From contig CBDANA010000008.1 of assembly GCA_965197385.1 (NCBI GenBank), positions 558,001-622,000 on the forward strand: a DNA stretch of 64,000 nt. The letters run 5' to 3'. Shown in pieces: positions 24,893-33,689 of the stretch (position 1 is the stretch's first letter; the number at the start of each line of letters is the position of its first letter). The notes beneath the pieces were generated by a model, which saw only the letters and a program-made list of their open reading frames with translations, ran no database searches and had not been told where the DNA came from. The position numbers and the translations under genes were made by a program. Source of the DNA: G963667915 sp965197385 (GTDB lineage Bacteria; Acidobacteriota; Vicinamibacteria; Vicinamibacterales; UBA823).

Positions 24893-25084
24893 ATGCAGGA
24901 ACCAATCTGCCCTAAACGCGTCGACCTGCGCGACATCTTTTCTACTGAAGCGCATGATTTCACGCCCTGGCTGGCCAGGGAAGAGAATCTCTTCGTCCTG
25001 GCCGACACGTTGAAGATGGATCTCGATTTCGAAGCGCAGGGTCTGGACGCTTGGTCCCCGCTTCCTGTCGGCAGGGCTTCGTGA
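24893..25084 (+). pseudogene. N-terminal fragment, DUF4268-like
   Basis: 63 residues: KRVDLRDIFSTEAHDFTPWLAREENLFVLADTLKMDLDFEAQ resembles the N-terminus of nuclease-fold DUF4268-type proteins, where the sequence would continue with a VGPFRADI-like strand. Instead it breaks off into DAWSPLPVGRAS and stops, so only the first domain segment remains. Its stop overlaps the GTG proposed for hsdM. Confidence 0.5.
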
Positions 25085-27048
25085 CGTTGAGTGATCAAAT
25101 CGTCCCGCCCAAGCTCGCCATCATCATCCAGCAGGGCAAGGTCCTCGATTTCATCGACGGGAAGACGCAGCGGAACGAAACGCCGGAGGAATACGTTCGC
25201 CAAGAGATTGCGTAGTCGATCGTGCGCGAATACCTTTACGAGAAAGCGCACATCGAGGTGGAATTCACGGTCAGGGTGGGGAGCAGGAAGCCGCGCGCCG
25301 ACTTGGTGATCTTCCCGCCCGCGGCGGCACACGTCCAGGAGAAGGCCCACATCATAGTCGAGTGCAAGGCGGCGACGATCAAGGCTGCGGACAAAAACAA
25401 TGGCGTTGGCCAGCTGCAGAGCTACATGGCGGCGTGTCCGAACGTCGCCTACGGGATGTGGACGAACAGCGTAGAGCGCTTTTGCTATCACCGCGTCGTT
25501 AAGGCCGGTCAGGTCCTCGTCGAGGAAGTTCCTGATATTCCGGTGTTCGGACGCGATGACAAAGAGGAAGATCGTCCGCGGTTCGACCAACTTAAGCCGG
25601 CTACTTCGGATGCTCTGCTGTTCGGATTCAGACGCTGTCACAACTACATCGCCGGCAACCAGGGACTTCAGAAACCGCAGGCGTTCTGGGAACTGCTAAA
25701 ACTGATCTTCTGCAAGATCTACGACGAGCAGCAGAACGACGAGGTGCAGTTTTATGCTGGCAACAATGAACGACATGGGATGAACGGGCCGCTCAAGGTC
25801 TAAAAGCGCGTCGAGGCGCTGTTCAGTAAGGTCAAGGACGACTACCCCACCATCTTTAAACAATCGGAGACCATCGACCTCAAGCCGGTGGTGTTAGCTT
25901 ATCTCGTGTCGCAGCTGCAGATGTATTCGCTGCTGGAGAGCGACATCGACGTGAAAGGCCGGGCCTACGAGGAGATCGTCGGATCGAACCTACGCGGCGA
26001 CCGGGGCGAGTTCTTCACGCCGCGCAACATCTGCTGCATGGCGGTCGCCATGCTCGCTCCGACTGAGAAGAAGCTGGTGCTCGATCCGGCCTGCGGTACT
26101 GGGGGCTTCCTGAGCACCGCCATGAACCATGTCATCGAGAAGATCCGCTCAGCGGAAATGGTGAAATGGGGCAATAACCTAAAGCGCGCCGAGGATGCCG
26201 TGAAGGGGCGCATCAGGAAGTTCGCGGAGCGGTTCATTGTCGGAATGGACTTCAATCCGGAGCTGGTGAAGGCGTCCAAGATGAACATGGTGATGAACAA
26301 CGATGGCGCCGGCAGTCTGTTCCAGGTGAATTCTCTGGAGGCGCAGGCGACGTGGGAAGCCGATCTGGTCAAGCGCAAGGTCATGGGCCGCGTCGACATC
26401 CTGTTCACCAACCCGCCATTCGGATCGAAGATTCCGGTGACGGAACCGAGCATTCTTGAAAAATACGATCTCGGCCACATCTGGAACTACGACGAGTGTG
26501 CCGATCGCTGAAAAAAGAGCACCGCCATCAAGAAATCGCAGCCACCAGAAATCCTGTTCATCGAACGTTGTGTCAAGTTTCTGAAGCCTGGGACTGGGCA
26601 AGCCGCCATCGTCCTACCCGACGGCATCCTGGGATCGCCTGGGCTCGGATACGTTCGCGAATGGATTCTCAACAACACTCGCATTCTGGCCAGCATCGAC
26701 TTGCACCCAGACACCTTTCAGCCGGATGTCAGTATTCAGACGAGTATTCTGGTTTTGCAGCGGAAGCCTGATGACGTTATCGCTGTGGAAGCGGCTGCGG
26801 GAAAGATCAACGACTATTCGGTCTTCATGGCCGTCGCCAGCCATGTGGGACATGATAAACGCGGCCACAAGACCTATGTGCGGGATAGCAAAGGCAACGA
26901 GGTCATCGAGGAAAGCGAGGAAGTAGTCAAGGAATGGGAGGCCGGCACGCCCGTCTATCGGCGGCAAACGACGCGCCGCAAGGTCGTTGATGACAACATG
27001 CTCCAGATCGCACAGGAGTTCTGCCAGTGGCTCTCCGAGCAAGACTAG
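25081..27048 (+). pseudogene. hsdM: type I restriction-modification N6-adenine methylase (HsdM with HSDR_N-like N-terminus), three in-frame stops
   Basis: One uninterrupted frame of 655 codons apart from a TAG (25213-25215), a TAA (25801-25803) and a TGA (26509-26511); no indel is needed. Domains: an N-terminal nuclease-like part with RADLVIF and IIVECKA (residues about 75-100), then the helical HsdM_N region, then the methylase with DPACGTGGFL (SAM motif) and TNPPFGSKIP (catalytic NPPF), and a C-terminal part with AIVLPDGILGSPGLGYVREWIL. Expected role: methyl transfer for a type I system. The gene is followed directly by a 5'-truncated HsdS. As it stands it would give four pieces, and should be inactive unless suppressed. 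Confidence 0.85.
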
Positions 27049-28027
27049 CACCGCCGCGGGCTGGATCTACGCGTTTCTCCGCACGCCGCACTCACGGGCC
27101 ATGTGCAAGAGCGCGCACTATGGCCACATGATCAAGCATCTTGAGCCGTCGCACCTGAACGCCCTGCCGGTGCCAACGGTCGGAGATAACGTCGCCAGGG
27201 ATTTTACTCGGCGAGTAGCACGGATCGTCGAGCGGCGCAACGAAGGTAATCGCCTGACGCTCGAAGCGGAAGAGCGATTCGAGAAGGCCCTCGGTCCCAC
27301 AAGAGTAAAAGTAAAGGACTGGGGAGAGAACGGGTTTGTCGTCAAGGCGTCGAGAGCGTTCCTTCCGCGCCGCCTGAGGCTTGACGCCGCGATCCATAAT
27401 CCTGGCGTGATGACCATCATTCGTCATCTCGCCAAAAACGGGCAGGGTTTCACGACAATTCCCCGGGCGGGCTATGACGTCTGGGTTCCGGGTCGCTACA
27501 AAAGGACACCGGCAGCAGATGGCGTTATCTACCGGGACAGCGCCGATCTGCTAGAAGTGTCCCCGGACTTGAATAAACGATATGCCGATTGTCGCTTCGG
27601 CGACCAGTTCCGAGGCCGTGTTAAAAGCGGCTGGATTCTAATAGCAAGTTCGGGCCAGGTATACGGCATCATCGGGTCCGCCATCCTGGCGACGCCGGCC
27701 CTCGACGATCAGGTCGTCTCAAACCATGTGATCAGACTGGCCCCCAAGAATGGCAGCGTTCCCGCTGGTTATATCCTGACCGCGCTCACTCATCCAACAC
27801 TGGGTCGACCGCTCGTGAAGGCTTTGGTCTTCGGGTCGAGCATCCCAGAAATCGACAGTAATGATCTTGCCGGTCTTCAGATTGTCCGGCTGAAGCCTGC
27901 CGAGGAAACAGCCATCGCCGAACTGGCGGAGTCATCGGCCAAGGTCCGCGCGGAAGCCGATCTTCTGGAGCGCGAAGTCGCAACCGACGCCGCTGTCATC
28001 GTTGACCACTTCCTCGCTAACGCGTGA
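27049..28027 (+). pseudogene. hsdS: HsdS specificity subunit, 5' truncated
   Basis: Homology starts abruptly at AGWIYAFLRTPHSRAMCKSAHYGHMIKHLEPSHLNALPVP, normally the end of the first target-recognition domain, right after the hsdM stop. The central helices (RVARIVERRNEGNRLTLEAEERFEKAL) and a complete second domain (YDVWVPGRYKR, KSGWILIASSGQVYG) and C-terminal helix follow to the TGA at 28025. The first about 150-170 residues are deleted, so the original start is gone; a start codon inside the hsdM frame at 26987 is not convincing. Such a half subunit could dimerise but the partner methylase is broken. Confidence 0.8.
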
Positions 28028-28089
28028 GCCGCCACGGACCGTCGCGCGTCGTCGACTACGAGTTCCACGAAGAACGAGGCACCGACCGC
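28024..28089 (+). pseudogene. 5' stub of the gene following hsdS, cut by rve-type IS
   Basis: GTG at 28024 overlaps the hsdS stop (GTGA) and opens SRHGPSRVVDYEFHEERGTDR before the left end of IS copy B. It looks like the first 22 residues of a downstream restriction-locus gene. The remainder is not on the other side of the IS. Confidence 0.45.
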
Positions 28090-29324
28090 GTACTGTCCAA
28101 GGACCCGATCGACGCCGTCCGACGGGCTGATTCTACGCTGGACGCTCGCCGGGTCGCGACGTTCGTGACCGCCGAGAGCCGCTGCTAGGCTCGCCCCGTA
28201 TGTCGCCTTGTCCCCAAGTGTTGCAGTTCCTCGTCGTGGCCGTCGCGGGCTGGATCAACCAGCAGCCGCGTGACGTCATTAACTCTCTCCAGGAAGAGAA
28301 TCGCGTCCGCCGAGAGCAGCTCGGTCCTGGCCGTCTCCGGTTCACCGACGCCCAGCGCCGGCGCCGGGCCGCACAGGCCAAGCGCCTCGGGCGACGGGGA
28401 CGCCGTGACCGGCACACCCTGGTCACGCCCGATACCCTCCTCCGCTGGCATCGACAGCTGATCGCGAGGAGATACGCCGGCCGCGGCCGTCGCGGACCGG
28501 GCCGCCCACGGGGCCTGGACACGATCCGCCGGCTCATCGTCCGGATGGCCACCGAGCACCGCGAGTGGGGCGACACCCGTATTCGGGGTGCCCTCGGCAA
28601 CCTCGGGCATCAGGTCGCGCGGGGCCCCATCGCCAACGTGCGCAAGGAGCGCGGCCTAGCACCCGCCCCCGAACGCAAGACGCGCACGACCTGGCGGGAG
28701 TTGCTCGCGGCCCACGGGGACGTGCTCGCCGCCGCCGACTGCTTCACGGTCGAGGGCTGGACGCCACGCGGCCTGACCCGCGTCACCGGGCTGGGCCTGA
28801 TTCCCCTGGCCAGCCGCCGCGGTCAGATCGCGGGCATCAGCGCCGAGCCCGACGGGCCGTGGGTCACCCAGCTCATGCGGCACGCCACCGATGCCGAGGA
28901 CGGATGCCTGCGACACATCCGGTTCCTCATCCATGACCGCGACCCGCTCTTCCGGCCGGCCGTGCGCGACACGCTCCCCCCGGCCGATGTCACCCCCAGC
29001 CGACGCCCCGCCCGCGCGCCGAACCTGAACGCCTACACGGAGCGCTTCGTGCGCACCATCCAGGACTCCTGCCTCGAGCGCATGGTCCTGATCGACGAGG
29101 GCTCGCTGCGTCGCGCCGTCCGCGAGTGCGTCGCGCACGACCACCACGAACGGAATCACCAGGGGCTCGACCATCGCCTGATCCTGCCGCTGGCGACGGC
29201 CCCGCCACCCCGTGGTCGCGTCCAGTGCCGCCAGCGGCTCGGTGGGATGTTGCACTACGACTCTCGGTCAGCAGCGTGATACATGACCGGCCGTCAACCC
29301 CACAATCTAGTTTTTGGACCGTAC
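28090..29324. mobile_element. rve-type IS, copy B (complete)
   Basis: Ends GTACTGTCCAAGG (28090) and, inward from the right, GTACGGTCCAAAAACTAG (29324). It carries one gene. It separates the restriction locus from a CRISPR remnant, whose first repeat starts 2 bp after the right end. No target duplication is visible. Confidence 0.85.
28200..29279 (+). CDS. rve integrase-core transposase (IS3/IS481-like)
   Basis: 359 residues, full length compared with copy C. An N-terminal helix-turn-helix region (RDRHTLVTPDTLLRWHRQLIARR), the IS3-like segment RMATEHREWGDTRIRGALGNLGHQV, and a DDE core with AAADCFTVEGW, IHDRDPLFRPA and NLNAYTERFVRTIQDSCLER. It may be active. The two other copies in the window are 95 percent or more alike by eye. 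Confidence 0.88.
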   Translation: MSPCPQVLQFLVVAVAGWINQQPRDVINSLQEENRVRREQLGPGRLRFTDAQRRRRAAQAKRLGRRGRRDRHTLVTPDTLLRWHRQLIARRYAGRGRRGPGRPRGLDTIRRLIVRMATEHREWGDTRIRGALGNLGHQVARGPIANVRKERGLAPAPERKTRTTWRELLAAHGDVLAAADCFTVEGWTPRGLTRVTGLGLIPLASRRGQIAGISAEPDGPWVTQLMRHATDAEDGCLRHIRFLIHDRDPLFRPAVRDTLPPADVTPSRRPARAPNLNAYTERFVRTIQDSCLERMVLIDEGSLRRAVRECVAHDHHERNHQGLDHRLILPLATAPPPRGRVQCRQRLGGMLHYDSRSAA

Positions 29325-29325
29325 G

Positions 29326-29415
29326 GGGTCCATCCCCGCGCGTGCGGGGGAAACGACGATACGGTGTTGCGCGAAGTCTATCCAGTGGGTCCATCCCCGC
29401 GCGTGCGGGGGAAAC
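29326..29415. CRISPR. two-repeat type I-E-like CRISPR remnant
   Basis: Two identical 29-bp repeats, 29326-29354 and 29387-29415, with the hairpin core CCCCGCGCGTGCGGGG and the ending GGGGGAAAC, separated by a 32-bp unique spacer (29355-29386). A 29 + 32 unit is the type I-E layout. A further 32 bp (29416-29447) follows before IS110 sequence and may be a second spacer whose next repeat was lost. The left side abuts IS copy B. No cas gene or leader was seen in the window. Confidence 0.9.
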
Positions 29416-29451
29416 ACCATATCGGGTCCCATCTCGTTCGCGAGCAGCGGG

Positions 29452-29944
29452 GCTGAAGCAGATCGTCGTGAATGCGCCACCTCACCTGCGAGAAGCCCTC
29501 CACGCCCTCACCGATCACCGTCTGCTCACGCGCTGCGCCGCCCTCCGACCGGGCCCGCTCGACACGCCCACCGCAGCCGCTAAGCACACCCTCCGGGCGC
29601 TTGCCCGTCGCTGGCTTGCCCTGGCTGGGGAAATCGGCACGACCAGCACCTCACCCGCCTCACGACCGAGGCGGCGCCCACGCTCTTGGAGGGCTTCGGT
29701 GTCGGCGCCCACACGGCCGCCCAGATGCTGATCATCTTCGGCGACAACCCCGACCGGATTCGCTCAGAAGCCGCCTTTGCGAAGCTGTGCGGTGCCTGTC
29801 CGATCCCGGCTTCGTCCGGGATGACGACCGGCCGGCATCGTCTCTATCGGGGCGGGCACCGACAAGCGAACGCCGCCCTCCATCGCACGGTCGTCGTCCG
29901 CATGCGGCTCCACCAGCCGACGGTCGACTACGTCGCCCGCCGGA
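29452..29944 (+). pseudogene. IS110-family recombinase fragment, copy c
   Basis: Matches copy b from LKQIVVNAPPHLREALHALTD to TVDYVARR, lacking the catalytic N-terminal domain, with a small deletion near 29635 that shifts the frame, and ending where IS5 sequence begins. The IS110 right end (CTTGACATATAGGGGCGTCA) reappears at 30593-30612, after the IS5 relic. Confidence 0.85.
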
Positions 29945-30588
29945 CACGTCGCCTCCAGATTCCGCAAGCGGACCAAGTTATAGGCCGTGGCGGCGAAAGT
30001 GAGCTGCCAATCGACGAGTGGGACGCCGCGAGGCAGGCTTCCAACTGCGTCCCGTCCACCGTGAAATGCTCGTCCGAGAGCAGACCGGCCGCCCGGGCGT
30101 GGGCCTGGACCGCATCAACGAAGGCGGCCGCGCCATCCCCCGCCAGTAGCCGGTCACGATTCTTGGTAAACGTCGTGGGATGCCAGACCGGGTCGTCCAT
30201 ATGCAAGCCGACGAACCAGCGGAACAGCAGGTTGTCGTTGAGCTCTTCCAGCAGCAGCCGTTCGCTCCGGATCGTGTACAGCACCTGCAGCAACAGGGCC
30301 CGCAACAATGGCTCAGGCGGGATCGACGGACGTCCCGTCTTGGCGTACAGGCCGGCGAACCTGCGCGACATCGTCTTCAGCGCGTGATCCGTCAGCGCGC
30401 GGACCGCGCGGAGCGGAGGATCGGCCGGCACGCGCTGTTCCGGCGACCGGTAACTGAACATGTGATGGGTCTGCTCATCGTGTCCGCGCATGAGGTGGCT
30501 CCCTTCAGCAATATTGGGAGCATGGGAGTACGCCGGGATCGATCTGTCGATCCCATTCCACGGACTTTTTCAGCAGCCTGCTAAACGC
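29945..30588 (-). pseudogene. IS5-family element relic with internal deletion
   Basis: The frame from 30491 matches the intact copy at 43866-45035 for the first about 150 residues (HHMFSYRSPEQRVPAD to DEHFTVDGTQLEA), then jumps to the last about 30 (shifted frame), a deletion of about 0.5 kb between short GAGGC/CAGGC repeats. The terminal repeat CAGCAGCCTG is kept at about 30575-30584 and the other terminus is lost at a GGAC microhomology with IS110 copy c. It sits just before TAAACGCTT of the IS110, i.e. it had inserted into it at CTAA. Confidence 0.85.
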
Positions 30589-30592
30589 TTAT

Positions 30593-30612
30593 CTTGACAT
30601 ATAGGGGCGTCA
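30593..30612 (+). repeat. isolated IS110 right end
   Basis: CTTGACATATAGGGGCGTCA is identical to the right ends of copies a and b, showing that copy c was once complete at this side. Confidence 0.85.
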
Positions 30613-31170
30613 ATACCCTCGCCGGACTCCAGGAGGGCCTGCCACTTGACTGGGCCGGCTCTAAGTAAGAATTACAGAACGCGTTGGTCAGCATCAGGTT
30701 CGCGGTAGCGATTCTGAAGACACAGCCGGAAATCGATTCTCGCAACACGAGCGCCCCCTCTTCCTCTCGATGATGAAACGGCAGGAAGGCAATAGGGTCG
30801 TCTGTTGTTCCGCCGCCCCGTCGCCGTTCAGAATTGCTCAGGCTGCGAGCCCAAACGTTCGAACCGCCTCGAGAAGACGACCGAAGTCAGGCTCCGGTGC
30901 AGCGCACCGAGTTCGATACGTGTCCAAGAAGGGCAGCCAACAGAATCCGATAGCCGCAGTTCTCTATAACCATCGACGAAACGGTCAGTTGAGAACTCGA
31001 AGAACGTGGCCGACTACGTGGTGCGCTTGACCACGGGGCCTGCCGTTGTCGACTTGCAGCTTCGAAAGACCGAACGCCGGAAGCGCTCCACGAGGCGGCG
31101 TTCCACACGTCGAAAGGGCCCCCAGGGTCATCCGATGCAGCGCTGCGAACCACCGGCGCAGACCCCTCGC
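30613..31170. other. gap without recognised gene
   Basis: About 560 bp downstream of the transporter gene. Several frames are open but have Arg/Ser-rich, codon-shadow composition and no family features. It may contain the 3' end of the transcript from the Mo-oxidoreductase operon. Confidence 0.5.
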
Positions 31171-32241
31171 TCAGACAGCGGGAGGAATCGCGCGCGCCTC
31201 CGTCCAGAGGTGGCGCAGCATTCCGGCGAACGTGACGGCCCATGCACCCAGGGCGACGTAGACGGTGACGCGCGGAATGTCCCAGAGAAAACCCAGGCCG
31301 GTGGCCTGGACCAGCCTCACGGTGCAGACCGTATACATGCCGATCGGAAACACGATGCCCCAATACTGAGGGTCGTAACGCAGGGGAAAACGCCGGACGA
31401 CATGCCGCCACACGCCGAGGATGAGAAGCAGCGGGATCCACCATGTCGCGGTGGCCCAGAAGAACAGCGTGAAGCCCGCCACGAATGGACGGAGCATCTC
31501 GAGAAACGACCAGCGATTCGCCTGGATGAGGAGCGACGACCCGGCCAGCGTCGTGATGGCGACGGCGCCCGTGTTGATCCAGTACGGGGGCGTCATCTGT
31601 TCCACCGTCAGCGCCACGAACGTGAATCTGTAGAAGATAAGCGTGATGATGGTGAGGTAGAGCATCGCCCCCAGCAGGTACATGCACAGCGCGAAGAACA
31701 GGGCCGCCTCGCGGCCGCCCTCCATCTCTGGCGCGAGCAGGGTTCCCAGGACGGACACGGATTGGGTCGCCACGATGCCTAAAAGCCACGCGCCGTTGAT
31801 GCCTGTCTCGAGTGACGGCTTCACCTCGCGGACAACCGTCGCTGTGAAGAACGCGTACATCACGACCACCCAGAGCACGATTCCGGCGATCCACAGCGCG
31901 TGGGCCACTTCGGCGCGGCCGGTCAGGATCACGATCTCGCTTCCCAGCACACATGTCCCGGCGACCACTGTGAAGAAGCCCGGGCCGCGCGCGTGGCTGT
32001 TCAGGTCTTCCAGCACGCGCGGGAAATAGGCTATAAGGCGAACCACGAGCGCGACCACCAGCACCGCATAGGCGCCGATATTGACAGCGAGCAGCGCCCA
32101 CGCGATGCGCGGCATCTGCAGCACGTGCGCCGCGATCGAGACGACCCCCGTCGCCATGACCAGTGCGAAGTAGCCGGGGAAGAGATGTTGGATGGCGCCA
32201 GCAAGACGTTGCATTGTGGTGTCGGTCGGCTGGCGGTTCAT
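31171..32241 (-). CDS. TDT-family transporter (TehA / SLAC1-like)
   Basis: 356 residues with about ten membrane helices and the family features LFPGYFALVMATGVVSI at 19-35, then GPGFFTVVAGTCVLG and INGAWLLGIVATQSVSVLG. TDT carriers move small anions or dicarboxylates, such as sulfite (Ssu1), malate, or tellurite-related resistance. It is the last gene of a six-gene minus-strand operon; its start directly follows the preceding stop. It may export or import the anion substrate or product of the Mo enzyme. Substrate not predictable. Confidence 0.85.
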   Translation of the reverse strand: MNRQPTDTTMQRLAGAIQHLFPGYFALVMATGVVSIAAHVLQMPRIAWALLAVNIGAYAVLVVALVVRLIAYFPRVLEDLNSHARGPGFFTVVAGTCVLGSEIVILTGRAEVAHALWIAGIVLWVVVMYAFFTATVVREVKPSLETGINGAWLLGIVATQSVSVLGTLLAPEMEGGREAALFFALCMYLLGAMLYLTIITLIFYRFTFVALTVEQMTPPYWINTGAVAITTLAGSSLLIQANRWSFLEMLRPFVAGFTLFFWATATWWIPLLLILGVWRHVVRRFPLRYDPQYWGIVFPIGMYTVCTVRLVQATGLGFLWDIPRVTVYVALGAWAVTFAGMLRHLWTEARAIPPAV

Positions 32242-32466
32242 TCAATCCAGACCGACCAGGTACCAGAGCAACCCGGCATTGAGGCCGAGGCAGGCGAGGC
32301 TGGCGAACGCGGCCGGAGCCGCCATGCTGGCGTCGCCACCCAAATATGCGTTCATAGTCGCCGTCAGCAACCAGAACTGCAAGATCACGACGAGGATCAC
32401 GAACGCGAGCATGGCGTTCAGGATCGTCATCCGCTGTGCGAGGACCATCCGCACACGTCTGCTCAC
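32242..32466 (-). CDS. small two-helix membrane protein
   Basis: 74 residues with two hydrophobic helices (MLAFVILVVILQFWLLTATMN and AAFASLACLGLNAGLLWYLVGL) after a basic N-terminus. Overlaps the Rieske gene end by 4 bp and runs straight into the transporter start. Small proteins of this kind occur in the same place in related operons (DUF6755-like); probably a membrane anchor or assembly subunit. Confidence 0.75.
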   Translation of the reverse strand: MSRRVRMVLAQRMTILNAMLAFVILVVILQFWLLTATMNAYLGGDASMAAPAAFASLACLGLNAGLLWYLVGLD

Positions 32467-33035
32467 GTCAGCGACTCCTCGACCCCGATCGCATAGACAG
32501 TGCCGTCACGGACCTTCACCAGAATTCGCGGCAGTGCCCGTTGCGGCGGGCCCGCAACCGGCCGGCCCGTCTGGAGGTCGAACCAGCCATTGTGGCAAGG
32601 GCAGTGTAGTCGGCGTTGTTCAACAGCCGGCACGACGGGACATTGGAGATGCGTGCACTGTTGGTCGTACGCGACGAACGCGGTCGCACCTGTCCGGACG
32701 AGTAGCCTGGACGTGCTGCCTTCGGGGTACGTAAACGTCTTGGCTCCGCCGATGGGTAACTCGTCCAGGCTGGCGATCGGCTCGCCCACCGATGGTGCCG
32801 GCGACCGGCTGAAGGTGCTCTTGAGCACCATCCAGAACTGTCCGGCCACGAGCGCCGCGCTCGTGAGCACGATGAACTTGACGAGTTCTCGACGCGAGAC
32901 GTACTCGTCCTGTGCCCAGTCGATGGGGAAGTCCCGGCGCCACTTCGGCTGGTCGGCAAGAGGGCGCCCGTCGGGTGGCGCCGTCCCGTGCTCGAAGTCC
33001 CTCGGGCCTTCAGTGCCCAGCTGGCTCTGAATCAA
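32463..33035 (-). CDS. membrane-anchored Rieske [2Fe-2S] protein
   Basis: 190 residues. An N-terminal cytosolic stretch, then RRELVKFIVLTSAALVAGQFW as the membrane/Tat-like anchor at about 48-68, and a Rieske domain with CTHLQCPV and CPCHNGWFDL, i.e. both Cys-His pairs. It passes electrons between quinol or cytochrome and the other subunits. The start overlaps the end of the ferredoxin gene by 26 bp. Confidence 0.9.
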   Translation of the reverse strand: MIQSQLGTEGPRDFEHGTAPPDGRPLADQPKWRRDFPIDWAQDEYVSRRELVKFIVLTSAALVAGQFWMVLKSTFSRSPAPSVGEPIASLDELPIGGAKTFTYPEGSTSRLLVRTGATAFVAYDQQCTHLQCPVVPAVEQRRLHCPCHNGWFDLQTGRPVAGPPQRALPRILVKVRDGTVYAIGVEESLT

Positions 33036-33675
33036 GCGTCACTCCCTCGGGTATCTCCATGAAGACATCGTCGAGAATCGCGCGGCCAATGGTGGGCTCG
33101 TGCATCGCCGCGGTCACGTCCACGATCTCCGCGGGCGCGTCGCGCGGCACCATGATGTTCACCTTGGTCCGAATCGTTTGTATGCCGAACTGAAACGTGT
33201 TGACAGGCTTTGCGTGTGGGCGCAGCCGCGCCATCTCCTCGCGCGTCCCGAACGCCAGCGCCTGGCTGGGGCAGGCTGAGGCGCACCACGGCTTCAGCCC
33301 GACCGACGTGCGGTCGTAGCACATATCGCACTTCATCATGAGGTTCATCTTGGTCTGCATCTTCGGCACGCCAAAGGGACACGCGAGAACGCAGTTGTTG
33401 CACGCGATGCATCGTGCTTTCTTGGCGGTCTGTACGATGCCGTCCTCCGTTCGCTTGATCGCGTCGGCCGGGCAGACCTCCGCGCACGTCGGCGAGTCGC
33501 AGTGCAGGCAGACGACGGGCACCGTCTGCGTCGAGTGCGCGCGGTCCACGTAGTCGAGCTGAATCATCGACTGCCCTTTGTGGGTGTCGCATTCGGTGCA
33601 GGCTTGGATGCAGGCCTGGCAGCCGATGCAACGGTCTGGGTCGATGAAAAACTCGAAAGTGTCCGGAACAGGCAT
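33010..33675 (-). CDS. four-cluster ferredoxin subunit (DMSO reductase type, DmsB/NrfC-like)
   Basis: 221 residues from the ATG at 33675; the frame extends upstream but homology starts at FEFFIDPDRC. Four [4Fe-4S] sites: CIGCQACIQAC, CLHCDSPTCAEVCPAD, CIACNNCVLACPFG and the set CDMCYDR with CASACPSQ. It is the electron-transfer partner of the molybdopterin subunit encoded 14 bp upstream and probably links it to the Rieske and cytochrome b-like proteins. Confidence 0.9.
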   Translation of the reverse strand: MPVPDTFEFFIDPDRCIGCQACIQACTECDTHKGQSMIQLDYVDRAHSTQTVPVVCLHCDSPTCAEVCPADAIKRTEDGIVQTAKKARCIACNNCVLACPFGVPKMQTKMNLMMKCDMCYDRTSVGLKPWCASACPSQALAFGTREEMARLRPHAKPVNTFQFGIQTIRTKVNIMVPRDAPAEIVDVTAAMHEPTIGRAILDDVFMEIPEGVTLDSEPAGH

Positions 33676-33689
33676 GAGTATGGACCTGG

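Noticed and set aside
29326..29415. The CRISPR repeats as part of the IS terminus or a simple inverted repeat
   Set aside because: Copies A and C of the IS end at GTAC without this sequence, and the exact 29/32 spacing with identical repeats is the CRISPR layout.
30770..31030. Small plus-strand frame of 86 codons downstream of the transporter
   Set aside because: Arg/Ser-rich, no ribosome binding site, no family; kept only as part of a gap.
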